This document shows, piece by piece, positions 17,968 through 27,452 of a DNA stretch of 64,000 nucleotides. The DNA is from Oricola thermophila (GTDB lineage: Bacteria; Pseudomonadota; Alphaproteobacteria; Rhizobiales; Rhizobiaceae). The DNA lies in NCBI RefSeq assembly GCF_013358405.1, contig NZ_CP054836.1, positions 62,001-126,000 of the forward strand, in the 5' to 3' direction. A model generated the notes under the pieces. That model did not search any database, was not told the origin of the DNA, and saw nothing but the letters and a program-made list of their open reading frames with translations. How positions within the stretch are numbered: position 1 is the stretch's first letter; every line of letters begins with the position of its first letter. A program made the position numbers and the translations under genes.

Positions 17968-19131
17968 TCAGTAGACGCTGTCGCTGTTCGACGTCACTTC
18001 ATCCTCCGTCACCTTGCCCCACAACACCTTGTAGACCCAGGCGGTGTAGAGAAGGATGATCGGCATGAAGATCACGGTCACGACCAGCATGACGAAAAGC
18101 GTCAGGTGCGAGGACGAGGCGTCCCAGACCGTGAGCGACGACTTCGGGTCGATCGACGAGGGCAGGATGAAGGGGAACATGGTCAGCCCCACAGTCGAGA
18201 TTATACCGAATATGCCGAGCTTCGACCAAAGCAGTGTCGAAACCTCTCCGCCGGTGCGCAGGCCGCGGATGGCCATGGCCATACCGAGGAAGCCGAGCGC
18301 GGGCGCGATCGCGATCCACGGACGTTTCTCGTAGGCTGTCAGCCAGCTGACTCCCTTTTCCACTTCCGAATGGAGCGGGTTGGAGTGGCCGTTCGCAACT
18401 GCGTCGCCGACAAGGGCGTAGCCGTCGATGCCGAAGGCGAGCCATACGCCGGCCAGTGCGAAGCCGGCCATGGCCAGCAATCCCATCCATGTACCGATCG
18501 CGCGGGCACGGTCGACGATGACGCCCTCGGCCTTGACGGTCAGCCATGCCGCGCCATGCATCAGGAGCATCCCGAAGGACACGAGTCCGGCAAGCAGGGC
18601 GAACGGGTTCAGGAGGCCGAGGAACTTGGCATAAAAGGCGCCCTCGTAGACCGGGAAAAGATCTTCGGTCAGACGGAAGGGCACGCCCTGGAGGACATTG
18701 CCGACCGCCACGCCGAAGATCAAAGCCGGCACGGCCCCGCCGACGAACAATGCCCAGTCCCAGCCATTGCGCCATGCGGCGCCGTCGCGCTTGGAGCGGT
18801 ACTTGAAGCCGACCGGCCTCAGGATGAGAGCAGCCAGAACGACGAACATGGCCAGGTAGAACCCCGAGAACGAGACCGCGTAGAGCGGTGGCCAGGCTGC
18901 GAAAATGGCGCCGCCACCGAGGATGAACCAGACCTGGTTGCCCTCCCAGACGGGGCCCACGGTGTTGATGACGACCCGCCGCTCGGCATCGGTCTTTGCC
19001 ACGAAAGGCAGCAACGCGCCGACCCCCATGTCGAAGCCGTCGGTAAGCGCGAAGCCGATCAGCAGGACGCCGAGCAGCAGCCACCAGATGACGCGAAGCA
19101 GGTCGAAACTGATGAGTTCATGCAGGATCAT
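17968..19131 (-). CDS. cydB: Cytochrome bd ubiquinol oxidase subunit II
   Basis: The 387-residue, multi-helix membrane subunit is the CydA partner in the high-affinity quinol oxidase that reduces oxygen to water. Family landmarks include the opening FDLLRVIWWLLLGVLLIGFALTDGFDMG and VWEGNQVWFILGGGAIFAAWP. It follows cydA after 5 bases and precedes cydX, forming the usual CydABX oxidase. Confidence 0.96.
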   Translation of the reverse strand: MILHELISFDLLRVIWWLLLGVLLIGFALTDGFDMGVGALLPFVAKTDAERRVVINTVGPVWEGNQVWFILGGGAIFAAWPPLYAVSFSGFYLAMFVVLAALILRPVGFKYRSKRDGAAWRNGWDWALFVGGAVPALIFGVAVGNVLQGVPFRLTEDLFPVYEGAFYAKFLGLLNPFALLAGLVSFGMLLMHGAAWLTVKAEGVIVDRARAIGTWMGLLAMAGFALAGVWLAFGIDGYALVGDAVANGHSNPLHSEVEKGVSWLTAYEKRPWIAIAPALGFLGMAMAIRGLRTGGEVSTLLWSKLGIFGIISTVGLTMFPFILPSSIDPKSSLTVWDASSSHLTLFVMLVVTVIFMPIILLYTAWVYKVLWGKVTEDEVTSNSDSVY

Positions 19132-19136
19132 GGTTC

Positions 19137-20747
19137 TTACTCCGCTGGAAGTGCGCCAGGCACGTTGCCGTTGTGAGTGCGCAAACGATGTTCATGCCGT
19201 GCCATCCACGCCTCTGTTTCCTTCACATCCTGGTAGGGACCCTTGCGGATGTATTTCAGCATCAGTCCCATCTCGATGATGAACAGGATCGTGTAGAAGG
19301 TAACGAAGCCGGCAAGGGTAATCAGCAGGTCGGCGACACTCAGATGCGAGACCGAAATAGCGGTCGGCAACACGCCGTCAACGGTCCATGGCTGGCGTCC
19401 GTATTCCGCCACGAACCAACCAAGCTCCGCGGCGATCCACGGTGTCGGGATGATTATCACCGCAAACCAGAGGGCAGGTCTCGGGAACTGCATCCTGCGG
19501 AAAGAGGCCCGGTAGAAGAAATAGGCCATCACCGCGATGAAGGAGAAACCGAGTCCGACCATCAGCCGGAAGGCCCAGAACAGCGGCCACACGGTCGGAA
19601 CCGTGTCGTTGGCAGCCATGAGTATCTGTTCCTCGGTCGCCTCGCGCGGATCGTCGACGTAGCGGCGCAGCAGGAAGGCAAAGCCCAAGTCTGCGCTGTG
19701 TTCCTCGAAGGTGTCGCGGACTTCCTGCGGCGCCGTTTCGCGTTCGGTGCGCAGTCGCACGAGTGCGTCATAGGCGACTATGCCGGAGCGGATACGCTGT
19801 TCCGCGGTGGCGACCAGCTCGTCGATTCCGGGAATGACCTGGGTCAGCGAGCGGGTGCCGATCAGGCCCATCACGTAGGGAATGTGGATCGCGTACTTGG
19901 TCTCGCGGGCCTCCTGGTCCGGAATGCCGACCAGCGTGAAGGAGGCCGGTGCCGGCTGCGTCTCCCACATGGCCTCGATGGCCGCCAGCTTCATTTTCTG
20001 AGAATGCGTTGCCGAATAGCCGGACTCGTCGCCGAGCACGACCACAGACAATGCGGAGGCAAGGCCAAAGCTCGCCGCGACCGCGATGGAGCGGCGGGCC
20101 AGCTCGACATGCCTGCCCTTGAGCATGTACCAGGCCGAAACACCGAGCACGAAGACCGCTGCCGTGACATAGCCGGCGGAGACCGTGTGGACGAATTTCG
20201 CTTGTGCGACCTCGTTGAACAGTACGTCGTAGAACGAGGTCATCTCCATGCGCATCGTCATCGGGTTGAATTCCGCGCCGACCGGATTCTGCATCCAGCC
20301 ATTGGCGATGAGTATCCACAGGGCGGAAAGGTTTGAACCTATCGCGACAAGCCAAGCGACGACCAAGTGAGCCACCTTGGAAAGCTTGTCCCATCCGAAG
20401 AAGAAGAGGCCGACGAAGGTTGCCTCCAAGAAGAAGGCCATGAGACCCTCTATGGCAAGCGGTGCTCCGAAGATGTCGCCGACATAGTGACTGTAATAGC
20501 TCCAGTTCATGCCGAACTGGAACTCCATGGTAATGCCGGTGGCGACCCCCAGCACGAAGTTGATCCCGAACAGCGTACCCCAGAACTTGGTCATCTGGCG
20601 CCAGATGGGACGGTCGGTCATGACATAGACCGTCTCCATGATGGCGACGATGATCGAGAGGCCAAGCGTGAGCGGGACGAAGAGGAAATGGTACATTGCC
20701 GTCATCGCGAATTGCAGGCGAGACAGCTCAACGACATCGAGCTCCAT
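19137..20747 (-). CDS. cydA: Cytochrome bd ubiquinol oxidase subunit I
   Basis: This 536-residue subunit carries haems b558, b595 and d. Expected ligands and proton-path residues are visible: H20, E100, E108 and H187 match E. coli H19, E99, E107 and H186. The quinol-binding Q-loop contains GYSATHSQKMKLAAIEAMWET followed by a long insert-bearing segment, so it is the E. coli-like (long Q-loop) type. GRQPW occurs near the C-terminus. The start at 20747 has AAGGAA upstream and the normal MELDVVELSRLQFA opening. Confidence 0.97.
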   Translation of the reverse strand: MELDVVELSRLQFAMTAMYHFLFVPLTLGLSIIVAIMETVYVMTDRPIWRQMTKFWGTLFGINFVLGVATGITMEFQFGMNWSYYSHYVGDIFGAPLAIEGLMAFFLEATFVGLFFFGWDKLSKVAHLVVAWLVAIGSNLSALWILIANGWMQNPVGAEFNPMTMRMEMTSFYDVLFNEVAQAKFVHTVSAGYVTAAVFVLGVSAWYMLKGRHVELARRSIAVAASFGLASALSVVVLGDESGYSATHSQKMKLAAIEAMWETQPAPASFTLVGIPDQEARETKYAIHIPYVMGLIGTRSLTQVIPGIDELVATAEQRIRSGIVAYDALVRLRTERETAPQEVRDTFEEHSADLGFAFLLRRYVDDPREATEEQILMAANDTVPTVWPLFWAFRLMVGLGFSFIAVMAYFFYRASFRRMQFPRPALWFAVIIIPTPWIAAELGWFVAEYGRQPWTVDGVLPTAISVSHLSVADLLITLAGFVTFYTILFIIEMGLMLKYIRKGPYQDVKETEAWMARHEHRLRTHNGNVPGALPAE

Positions 20748-20836
20748 CTTTCGTTCCTTTCTATCCAAACATGCATCCCGGCTGCATGTTTCCAAGAACA
20801 GATCGCAACGGAAAGCCACGAGAGCATTGATGCAAA

Positions 20837-22528
20837 TCAATTCCCCGGCGGAGCGGGACTTCCCGCGGGTGCGACATAGTGAACCCGGTCCGCGAATTCA
20901 CGTTCGGCGGCGCGGTGGGAGGCAAGCACAATGGTCGCATCGGGAAGGTAACCGCGGATTCCAGCCAGCACGTTTCGGGCGGTTTCGCGATCAAGGCCTT
21001 CCGTCGGTTCATCGAGAAGGAGCAGAGATGGCCGACGCAGGAGAACGCGAGCGAGCGCCAACCGGCGGCGTTCGCCTCCGGAGAGGCCGGCACCGGATTC
21101 GCCCAGCCGGCTGTCGACGCCGCCGCGTTCCTGCACGGCCCGGTCAAGGGCCACCGCGGTCAGCGCGGACCAGGCTTCGCGATCATCGATATCGGGGCGT
21201 GCAAGGGCAAGTGCGTCGCGGATCGTGCCGCTGAGAAGGGCACTGCGTTGGGGGAGCAGCGCGACGGCTTCGCGCAAGGCCGGTTCGGACCATTTCCGGG
21301 CCGCGATTCCCAGGATCTCCACCTGACCCTCGTCCGGATCGAGCATGCGAGCAGCGAGGTGAAGGATCGTTGACTTGCCGCTGCCGCTGGGTCCCACCAA
21401 GGCGACTATCTCGCCGGCACCGATCTTCAGTTCGAAACGGTCGAGAACGGGTGCTTCGGCTCCCGGATGCATGAATCGCACATCGCGCATCACCAGAGCC
21501 GGGCTGTCTCGTCGGGTTGTCGGCGGCCACTCGTCTATCCGATCCGCGGAGTTCTCGCCCGTCGCAAGCAGGCGGTTTACCCGGCGTGCGGCGTCGGTCA
21601 TGCGTCCAATCTCCGCCATGCCGCGCCGAAGCGGGCCGAGCATCTCGGCAAGCGCAAGGGCGGCGAAGAAACCAAGCGCGGCGCGGGCAGGGTCGATCGA
21701 TCCCGTTTTCGCCAGCATCGCTCCGGCCAGCAGGGCTCCCGCTGCCGCTGCGGATTCGGTCACCGACAGGATGATGCCGCCAGTGCGCTCGATGCGGTCG
21801 GTGCGAGCGACAGCGGCGCGCATTCGTGCCTCCGCCGCCGTGACATGTTCCATTCGCGTGGCGAGCTTTCCCGATACGGCCAGATCCGCGCGCGCACGCA
21901 GCAAGTCGACGAAACGCATGCGAAAGGCATTGAGCGCGAGTTGCCCGCTACGCGACGGTTTGCGCGAGCGCCAAGCGACAAAGACCAGTGCGAGCGCGGA
22001 ACCCGGCACATAGGTGGAAAGCAGCCAGGTTACGACACGGGGATCAACCAGGAACCGCAACACCGCCGCCGTCAATGCGACAGCGGTCAGGGCGGAGACG
22101 ATGGGGATCAGCAGTCGGAGCGCCACGCCGTCGAGGGCATCGACATCCCGCGTCAGGCGGTTGAGCTGTTCGGATGCACGCAGCGCGGGAAGTCGTGCGA
22201 ATGGCGTGTTGGCCAACGCCGCGAGCAGCTGTACCCGGAGCCGGGCGAGGCTGCGCAGTGTCGCGTCATGGGTCAGGATACGTTCGCCGTACCGTGCGGC
22301 TGTACGGCCGAGTGCGAGGAAACGCACACCGGCACTCGGGCGAAAAACGTCGAAAGCAATGCCGGCGCCGGCCACTCCGGCGAGACCCGCGGCGGTAATG
22401 AACCAGCCGGAAAGGCCCAGCAGCGCGATACCGGCGATCAGGACAAGCATGGCCAGTGCGGTGCCGCGCAGAAGCGCCCACCACTCATGTGACCAGATGC
22501 GCCGAATGATCGGAAGAAGCGTCTTCAT
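20837..22528 (-). CDS. cydC: Thiol reductant ABC exporter subunit CydC
   Basis: The 563-residue half-transporter has an N-terminal six-helix membrane domain and a C-terminal ATPase with Walker A GPSGSGKST, signature LSGGERRRLALAR and Walker B LLLLDEPTEGLD. CydDC exports glutathione and cysteine to the periplasm and is needed to assemble cytochrome bd. Its ATG overlaps the cydD stop (ATGA), and it lies 89 bases before cydA. Confidence 0.94.
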   Translation of the reverse strand: MKTLLPIIRRIWSHEWWALLRGTALAMLVLIAGIALLGLSGWFITAAGLAGVAGAGIAFDVFRPSAGVRFLALGRTAARYGERILTHDATLRSLARLRVQLLAALANTPFARLPALRASEQLNRLTRDVDALDGVALRLLIPIVSALTAVALTAAVLRFLVDPRVVTWLLSTYVPGSALALVFVAWRSRKPSRSGQLALNAFRMRFVDLLRARADLAVSGKLATRMEHVTAAEARMRAAVARTDRIERTGGIILSVTESAAAAGALLAGAMLAKTGSIDPARAALGFFAALALAEMLGPLRRGMAEIGRMTDAARRVNRLLATGENSADRIDEWPPTTRRDSPALVMRDVRFMHPGAEAPVLDRFELKIGAGEIVALVGPSGSGKSTILHLAARMLDPDEGQVEILGIAARKWSEPALREAVALLPQRSALLSGTIRDALALARPDIDDREAWSALTAVALDRAVQERGGVDSRLGESGAGLSGGERRRLALARVLLRRPSLLLLDEPTEGLDRETARNVLAGIRGYLPDATIVLASHRAAEREFADRVHYVAPAGSPAPPGN

Positions 22529-24216
22529 TCCGCGTTCTCCAATTCGACGATCCGATCAAGCCGGCCAGCCAGTTCCATGTCGTGGGTAGCGACGATCAGG
22601 GTCGTGCCACGGCTCGCCAAGGCCAGCAGCCCTTCGGTCACGGCCTTGGCCGTAGCTTCGTCGAGATCCGCTGTCGGCTCGTCGGCCAGCACGACGTCGG
22701 CATCCGAATAAAGTGCCCTTGCAATCATGAGCCGGCGCGCCTCGCCGCCGGAAACGCCGTGGCCGGTCTCGCCGAGCTGCGTGTCCAGGCCGCGCGGCAA
22801 TGCCGCGACGATGCCTTCCGCCGATGCCTTTGCAATCGCTTGCGATAGGCGCGCATCGTCCCGGTCTTGCGCTGACAAAAGCAGATTTGCGCGCAGGCTC
22901 TCGTTGAAAAAGTGCGGTGCCTGCCCGATCCATCCGAGCCGCGCGCGCCAGGCGTCGGCGATTTCGTCGTCGAGATGCACTCCGGCGACCTCGATCTTTC
23001 CGTCCGTGGCTGGTGCGAGCCCGGCCAAGAGCGCCAGCAAGGTCGTCTTGCCGCTGCCGCTGCGGCCGGTAATGGCCAGCGACTCGCCGGCTTCAACACG
23101 GATGTCCGGAAAGTGGATCTTCCGACCGCCGGGTGTCGTCCAAAGCAAGTCACGGGTGACAATGCGTGCCGATCCGGAAAGCGGCGCGGTACTGGCGCCC
23201 GCACCCAGCATGGGCATTTCGTGTCCGCATTCCATTTCGGCGATCTCGCCGGCAACGGCAAGGGCGGACGCCTTGTCGTGCCAGGCGGCGGCAAGATCGC
23301 GCAGTGGCTGAAAGAAATCAGGCGCGAGCAGCAGAAGGAAGATGCCTTCTCCCGCCGTCAGCGGGGTTGCCCAGGCACCGAAGCGCAACTCGCCAATAAG
23401 CGCGAAACCGACATAGACTGCCACCAGGGCCACGCCTATGGCGGCGAACAGTTCCAATACGGTCGAGGACAGAAAGGCGATACGCAGGACTTCCATTGTC
23501 TGGCGGCGCAGGCGGTCGGCGGCGGCTTCGAAGTCGTCGACGGTGCGTCCCACCGCATCCAGCAGGCGCAAGTCCGTAAGTGCCTGAATGCGTTCAAGCA
23601 GCAATGCGTTCATGCCGCCTATCTCTTGCATCTGCCTTTCGCTTGCGTCACGTGCCGCCATGCCGACGAGCGCCATGAATACCGGGATGAGCGGGCCGGC
23701 CACCAGCAGGATCACGCCGACGATCCATGACACTGCAAAGGAGATCGCCAGAATGGCGAGCGGAACGACACGCGTCCGGGCCATGGCCGGGGCGTAGCGG
23801 GTAAGATACGGAGCCACCAGATCCAGCTTGTCGGCGGCAAGACTTGCAATCTCCGCGGAAGAATTCCGCCCGGCAACGACCGGCGAGCGGCGCGCCTGTT
23901 CCTTCAGCATTTTCGCCCGCTCCCTTGACAGCGTCGTGTCGGCTACCGCGAATGCCATGCCGCCGGCAATGCTCGACAATACGGCGCGCAGAATCCCGAT
24001 GGCGAAAAAAGCGACACTCGCCACCAAGGGACCGGGGAACGGGTCTTCGTCGGCGATCAGCGCCGCCAGCTGGCCGGCGACGAGGGCGGCCTGCGGAATC
24101 CACAACAGCGAGGTCAGTGCGGTCAGCCAGGATGCCGCGGACAGGCGTCGTCGATCCGGCGCGAGCATTCCGTCAAGGCGTGCTGCCGCCCTTGCTTTAC
24201 TGGCCCGTTCGTCCAT
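22525..24216 (-). CDS. cydD: Thiol reductant ABC exporter subunit CydD
   Basis: The 563-residue partner of CydC has a membrane domain followed by an ATPase domain (Walker A GRSGSGKTT, signature VSGGEARRLMIAR, Walker B VVLADEPTADLDEATAK). It is the first gene of the cydDCABX operon. ATG at 24216 is preferred to an upstream in-frame start because the longer version would run over the FNR-type promoter box at 24279-24292. Confidence 0.94.
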   Translation of the reverse strand: MDERASKARAAARLDGMLAPDRRRLSAASWLTALTSLLWIPQAALVAGQLAALIADEDPFPGPLVASVAFFAIGILRAVLSSIAGGMAFAVADTTLSRERAKMLKEQARRSPVVAGRNSSAEIASLAADKLDLVAPYLTRYAPAMARTRVVPLAILAISFAVSWIVGVILLVAGPLIPVFMALVGMAARDASERQMQEIGGMNALLLERIQALTDLRLLDAVGRTVDDFEAAADRLRRQTMEVLRIAFLSSTVLELFAAIGVALVAVYVGFALIGELRFGAWATPLTAGEGIFLLLLAPDFFQPLRDLAAAWHDKASALAVAGEIAEMECGHEMPMLGAGASTAPLSGSARIVTRDLLWTTPGGRKIHFPDIRVEAGESLAITGRSGSGKTTLLALLAGLAPATDGKIEVAGVHLDDEIADAWRARLGWIGQAPHFFNESLRANLLLSAQDRDDARLSQAIAKASAEGIVAALPRGLDTQLGETGHGVSGGEARRLMIARALYSDADVVLADEPTADLDEATAKAVTEGLLALASRGTTLIVATHDMELAGRLDRIVELENAE

Positions 24217-24278
24217 TTCTCGATGCGTTGTTGCGGTGAAGAGCGATTGCACTTTCCACCTGCAGGCAAGCATTTCAA

Positions 24279-24292
24279 ATGATCCTGATCAA
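24279..24292 (-). promoter_or_regulatory. FNR/FixK-type box upstream of cydDCABX
   Basis: Read on the minus strand the site is TTGATCAGGATCAT, nine of ten defined bases of TTGAT-N4-ATCAA. It is centred about 70 bp before the cydD ATG, the same spacing as the box before the octaheme cytochrome gene. It implies low-oxygen induction of the oxidase and its exporter. Confidence 0.75.
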
Positions 24293-24432
24293 GCCATCCC
24301 GCCATTCAGGTGCCTGGTCGGCCCGACTTCAGTCCGTGTTGTCGGGCACAAGATGCGGCAGACGAAGGCGGGGCTGGAAGACATAACAACACTCCTTTCC
24401 GGATGTCGGGTGTCTTCTCAGATGGCTGCCGG

Positions 24433-25407
24433 TTATGCGTCCAGCACGGCGTCGATTTCGGCCATGATCGCATCGGGCAAGGGCCCCTTTTCGAGAGTGC
24501 CCAGATTGTCGCGGACCTGGGTCTCGGACTTGAAGCCAGGAACGGGAATCGCGTGGGGCGCCTTCGCCAGGATCCAGCCAAGCGCCCCCTGCGCCAGGCT
24601 TCGTCCGCCGGTACACAGGAGATCTCGTATCGCCTCCAGACGAGTGGCGAATTCGGGGGTCGCCCTGCCGTTCCGGAAGTATTTCATCCAGTCCAGTTTT
24701 TCAGCGCGCAGATCGCCCGGGCCGACAGCCTTGCCGCCGCGATACTTTCCGGTCAGCAGGCCCATGGCCAGCGGCAACCGGTTGAGGGATATCAGCCCGG
24801 CCTCTTTCGCAAATGCCATCAGCGGTTCGGCGCGGTCGAAGATGTTGTGGTCGTTCTCGATCGCGACGAAGCCGTCCCGGCCGGCGAAAGCGCGGGCGCT
24901 TTCCACGTGGTCCGTCGACCATCCGTAGGCACCGATGATGCCCGCGTCGCGCAGTTCGTCCAACGTATCGAATACGAAACCGGCCTCGGCGGGATCGAAA
25001 TCGTTGACATGGAAGAGCACGAGATCGAGTCGATCCCGCTGCAGGTTCAACCGGCTCTGATCGACTGTCTCCCGGATAAGGGCGGGCGTCAGCCGCTCGT
25101 CGAGAAACTGACGCGTGCCGGGATCGACCCTGTGACCGAACTTGGTAACGATGACCAGGTCGTCTCGTCCTCCAAAAGCCTGGCCGAGCAGCCACTCGGA
25201 ATGGCCCCCGCCATAGGCCGCGGCGGTGTCGAAGACCCTGGCGCCCATCTCGTCCGCGACTCTCAGGCCGGCAAGTGCGGCGGCGTCATCGACTTCGCCA
25301 TAATTGAGTGAAACGGCGCCGCTCATCATTCGCCCACCGATCGCCCAGCATCCCACGCCTACGCGGGGGACACGAGCTCCGTTCCACAAGGTCATTTGGA
25401 CGGCCAT
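24433..25407 (-). CDS. Aldo/keto reductase
   Basis: The 324-residue TIM-barrel oxidoreductase has the AKR tetrad: Asp and Tyr in FDTAAAYG, Lys in VTKFG and His in LFHVND. It would reduce an aldehyde or ketone with NAD(P)H. ATG at 25407 has GAGGAAG about 7 bases upstream. It lies 185 bases downstream of the TRAP permease on the same strand, so it may be the last gene of the P450-TRAP unit and act on the P450 product or the imported compound. The substrate is unknown. Confidence 0.85.
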   Translation of the reverse strand: MAVQMTLWNGARVPRVGVGCWAIGGRMMSGAVSLNYGEVDDAAALAGLRVADEMGARVFDTAAAYGGGHSEWLLGQAFGGRDDLVIVTKFGHRVDPGTRQFLDERLTPALIRETVDQSRLNLQRDRLDLVLFHVNDFDPAEAGFVFDTLDELRDAGIIGAYGWSTDHVESARAFAGRDGFVAIENDHNIFDRAEPLMAFAKEAGLISLNRLPLAMGLLTGKYRGGKAVGPGDLRAEKLDWMKYFRNGRATPEFATRLEAIRDLLCTGGRSLAQGALGWILAKAPHAIPVPGFKSETQVRDNLGTLEKGPLPDAIMAEIDAVLDA

Positions 25408-25592
25408 ATGCATCTTCCTCATTGTTGCCGGGCTTTTTTCATGCGCAGGGCATGAATGCTTCCAGAGCGTGCAAGCGGCATCAACGACCATTGCCGAAAG
25501 GCGGCTTTCAGATATGAAAGGTTTGGCGGAATCCGCATTCGATCGGCCGACGGATTCGCCGGATGCATCGTGCGGCGTTTCGGTTGTCCCTA

Positions 25593-26894
25593 TCAGAATG
25601 CCTGGGACGGGAGCCAGAGCACGAGTGCCGGGAAGGCAACCAAAAGCGCCAGCCGCAGGATGTCCGCCAAGATGAATGGCAGAATGCCCCGGATCACAGT
25701 GGCCTGCGTGACGTCCCTTGCCGCAGCCTGGACGACGAACAGGTTCATTCCGATGGGCGGGGTGATCAATCCGATCTCCGCAACCGTGACCACGACGATA
25801 CCAAACCAGACAAGATCGTAGCCGAGTTCCGCCGATACCGGTGCCAGCAGCGGCACTGTCAGCAGGATCATCGACATCGAATCCATGAAGCAGCCTAGCA
25901 CGATGTAGAAGATCAGGATCAGGATCATGATCGCGAGCGGGCCGAGGCCGATATTGCGGATTTGCTCGATAAGGAATTGAGGAAGACCGGTGTTCTCAAG
26001 GAAGAAGTTGAACAGCGCGGCCCCAATCAGGATGAAGAAAATCATTCCGGTCAGGCCTGCGGTTTCGAAGACCGATGCCTTCAGCGTTGCCCGGTTCAAC
26101 TCGCCGGAAAGCAGCGCCAAGAGAAAGGCGCCCACTGCTCCGACCGCGGCAGCTTCGGTCGGCGAAAACCATCCCAGGTAGATACCGCCGATGACCACCA
26201 GGAAGAGAAGCACCACCGGCCAGACCTGCCCCATGTGCCGCAGCCGTTCCCGCCATCCGGTTCGGGCGGTTCGGGGCGCCATGTCCGGCTTCATCCGCAC
26301 GCGGATCATGATTGCTACGGAATAGAGCAGCGCTCCAAGCAGGCCGGGTACAAGAGCCCCGATGAAAAGCTGACCGATGGAACTTTGGGTCAGCAGACCG
26401 TAGATCACCAGGAGCACAGAGGGCGGAATCAGCACGCCCAGCGTGCCGCCGGCGGCGACGGTCGCGGTGGACAGCGACGCGTCGTAACCGTGCCGCTTCA
26501 TCTCGGGCAGGGCGACCCGTCCGATCGTGGCGACGGTGGCGAGGGACGATCCGCAGATCGCGCCGAATACCGCGCTGGCCCCCACTGTGGTGATGGCGAG
26601 ACCGCCCTTGCGATGGCCGACGAAGGCGTTGATGACGTTGAAGAGAGATTGGGACAATCCCGCGTGCGAGGCAAAGACCCCCATCATGACGAAAAGCGGG
26701 ATTACGGAAAACGAGTAGGGAAAGATCGACTCGAACGGGCTTGAGCCCAGTATGTAGGCCACACCGGTCCAACCGTTGAGATACCAATATCCTAGAGCGC
26801 CGATCACTGCCATCGAGATCGCGACGGGCAGGCCAAATGCGATCAGGGTCAATGCCGCGAAGAAACCGGCCAATCCAAGAACCGCGTCACTCAT
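25593..26894 (-). CDS. TRAP transporter large permease (DctM), system 1
   Basis: The 433-residue protein has the repeated hydrophobic architecture of DctM permeases (about 12 helices), with SVIPLFVMMGVFA, SSLATVATIG and PTEAAAVGAVGAFL blocks. It is the sodium- or proton-driven transport subunit for an organic acid captured by the binding protein of the same operon. Its start overlaps the small permease gene by 8 bases. It belongs with the genes at 26887-28493. Confidence 0.93.
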   Translation of the reverse strand: MSDAVLGLAGFFAALTLIAFGLPVAISMAVIGALGYWYLNGWTGVAYILGSSPFESIFPYSFSVIPLFVMMGVFASHAGLSQSLFNVINAFVGHRKGGLAITTVGASAVFGAICGSSLATVATIGRVALPEMKRHGYDASLSTATVAAGGTLGVLIPPSVLLVIYGLLTQSSIGQLFIGALVPGLLGALLYSVAIMIRVRMKPDMAPRTARTGWRERLRHMGQVWPVVLLFLVVIGGIYLGWFSPTEAAAVGAVGAFLLALLSGELNRATLKASVFETAGLTGMIFFILIGAALFNFFLENTGLPQFLIEQIRNIGLGPLAIMILILIFYIVLGCFMDSMSMILLTVPLLAPVSAELGYDLVWFGIVVVTVAEIGLITPPIGMNLFVVQAAARDVTQATVIRGILPFILADILRLALLVAFPALVLWLPSQAF

Positions 26895-27375
26895 TGGGCG
26901 CCTCCTGCCTCAGGGCATTAAGAAAACGCAGGGTCGCGCCGATCATCGAGGCGGCAAGGCCGACCAGCAGCGGATACCAGTACCAAGCGATCGGAATGCC
27001 AAGCTGCTGTGACCTGTCGCCGAACATGGTGCGGGTGCGGAAAGTCAAGAAGCCCTGCCAGAGCATGAACGCCAGGAGCGCGAGAGTCACAAGTGCGGAT
27101 ACGATCACCAGAAGCTGCGTCACCGACCGCGGTAACGCGGCGAGCAGGAAGTCCACGCTTACATGGGTGGCCTCCATGAAAGCATAGGGCATTACCAGCC
27201 AGGCGCCGGCCATCACGAAGAGCTGGACAAGATCCACCACCCCTTCGATAGGCATCCCGAACTGGCGTCCAATCACGTCCGCCACTGTCACTGCCGCAGC
27301 CGCGCCATAAGCCAGAACGCCAGCAACCGTCATTGCCAGTACGAGGCTCCTCGCCCGCTTTGCGAGTTGTATCAA
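26887..27375 (-). CDS. TRAP transporter small permease (DctQ), system 1
   Basis: The 162-residue protein has the four-helix DctQ layout (ADVIGRQFG..., VDLVQLFVMAGAWLVMPYAF). A TTG start at 27375 is preferred because GGAGGG lies 6 bases before it; a TTG at 27399 would add 8 residues but has no site. It sits between the binding protein and the large permease, which it overlaps by 8 bases. It bridges the two transport modules at the membrane. Confidence 0.85.
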   Translation of the reverse strand: MIQLAKRARSLVLAMTVAGVLAYGAAAAVTVADVIGRQFGMPIEGVVDLVQLFVMAGAWLVMPYAFMEATHVSVDFLLAALPRSVTQLLVIVSALVTLALLAFMLWQGFLTFRTRTMFGDRSQQLGIPIAWYWYPLLVGLAASMIGATLRFLNALRQEAPNE

Positions 27376-27399
27376 CGGCCACCCTCCTGCAAACGTCAA

Positions 27400-27430
27400 A
27401 CTCCGGCCCGATCCGTGATCAGGCCGGAGT
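27400..27430 (-). terminator. Hairpin between TRAP system 1 dctP and dctQ
   Basis: ACTCCGGCC and GGCCGGAGT form a perfect 9-bp stem with a 13-base loop between the binding protein and permease genes. With no long T-run it is probably a stabiliser or partial attenuator that raises binding protein relative to permease. Confidence 0.7.
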
Positions 27431-27452
27431 CACGATCACGCCACGATCGGCA

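Noticed and set aside
18106..20336. Long plus-strand frames opposite cydB and cydA
   Set aside because: Antisense to certain cyd genes; composition not protein-like.
24289..24384. 31-codon minus-strand frame with AAGGAG before its ATG, upstream of AKR end and overlapping the FNR box
   Set aside because: No similarity to any family is visible and it overlaps the promoter of cydD; kept only as a weak possibility.
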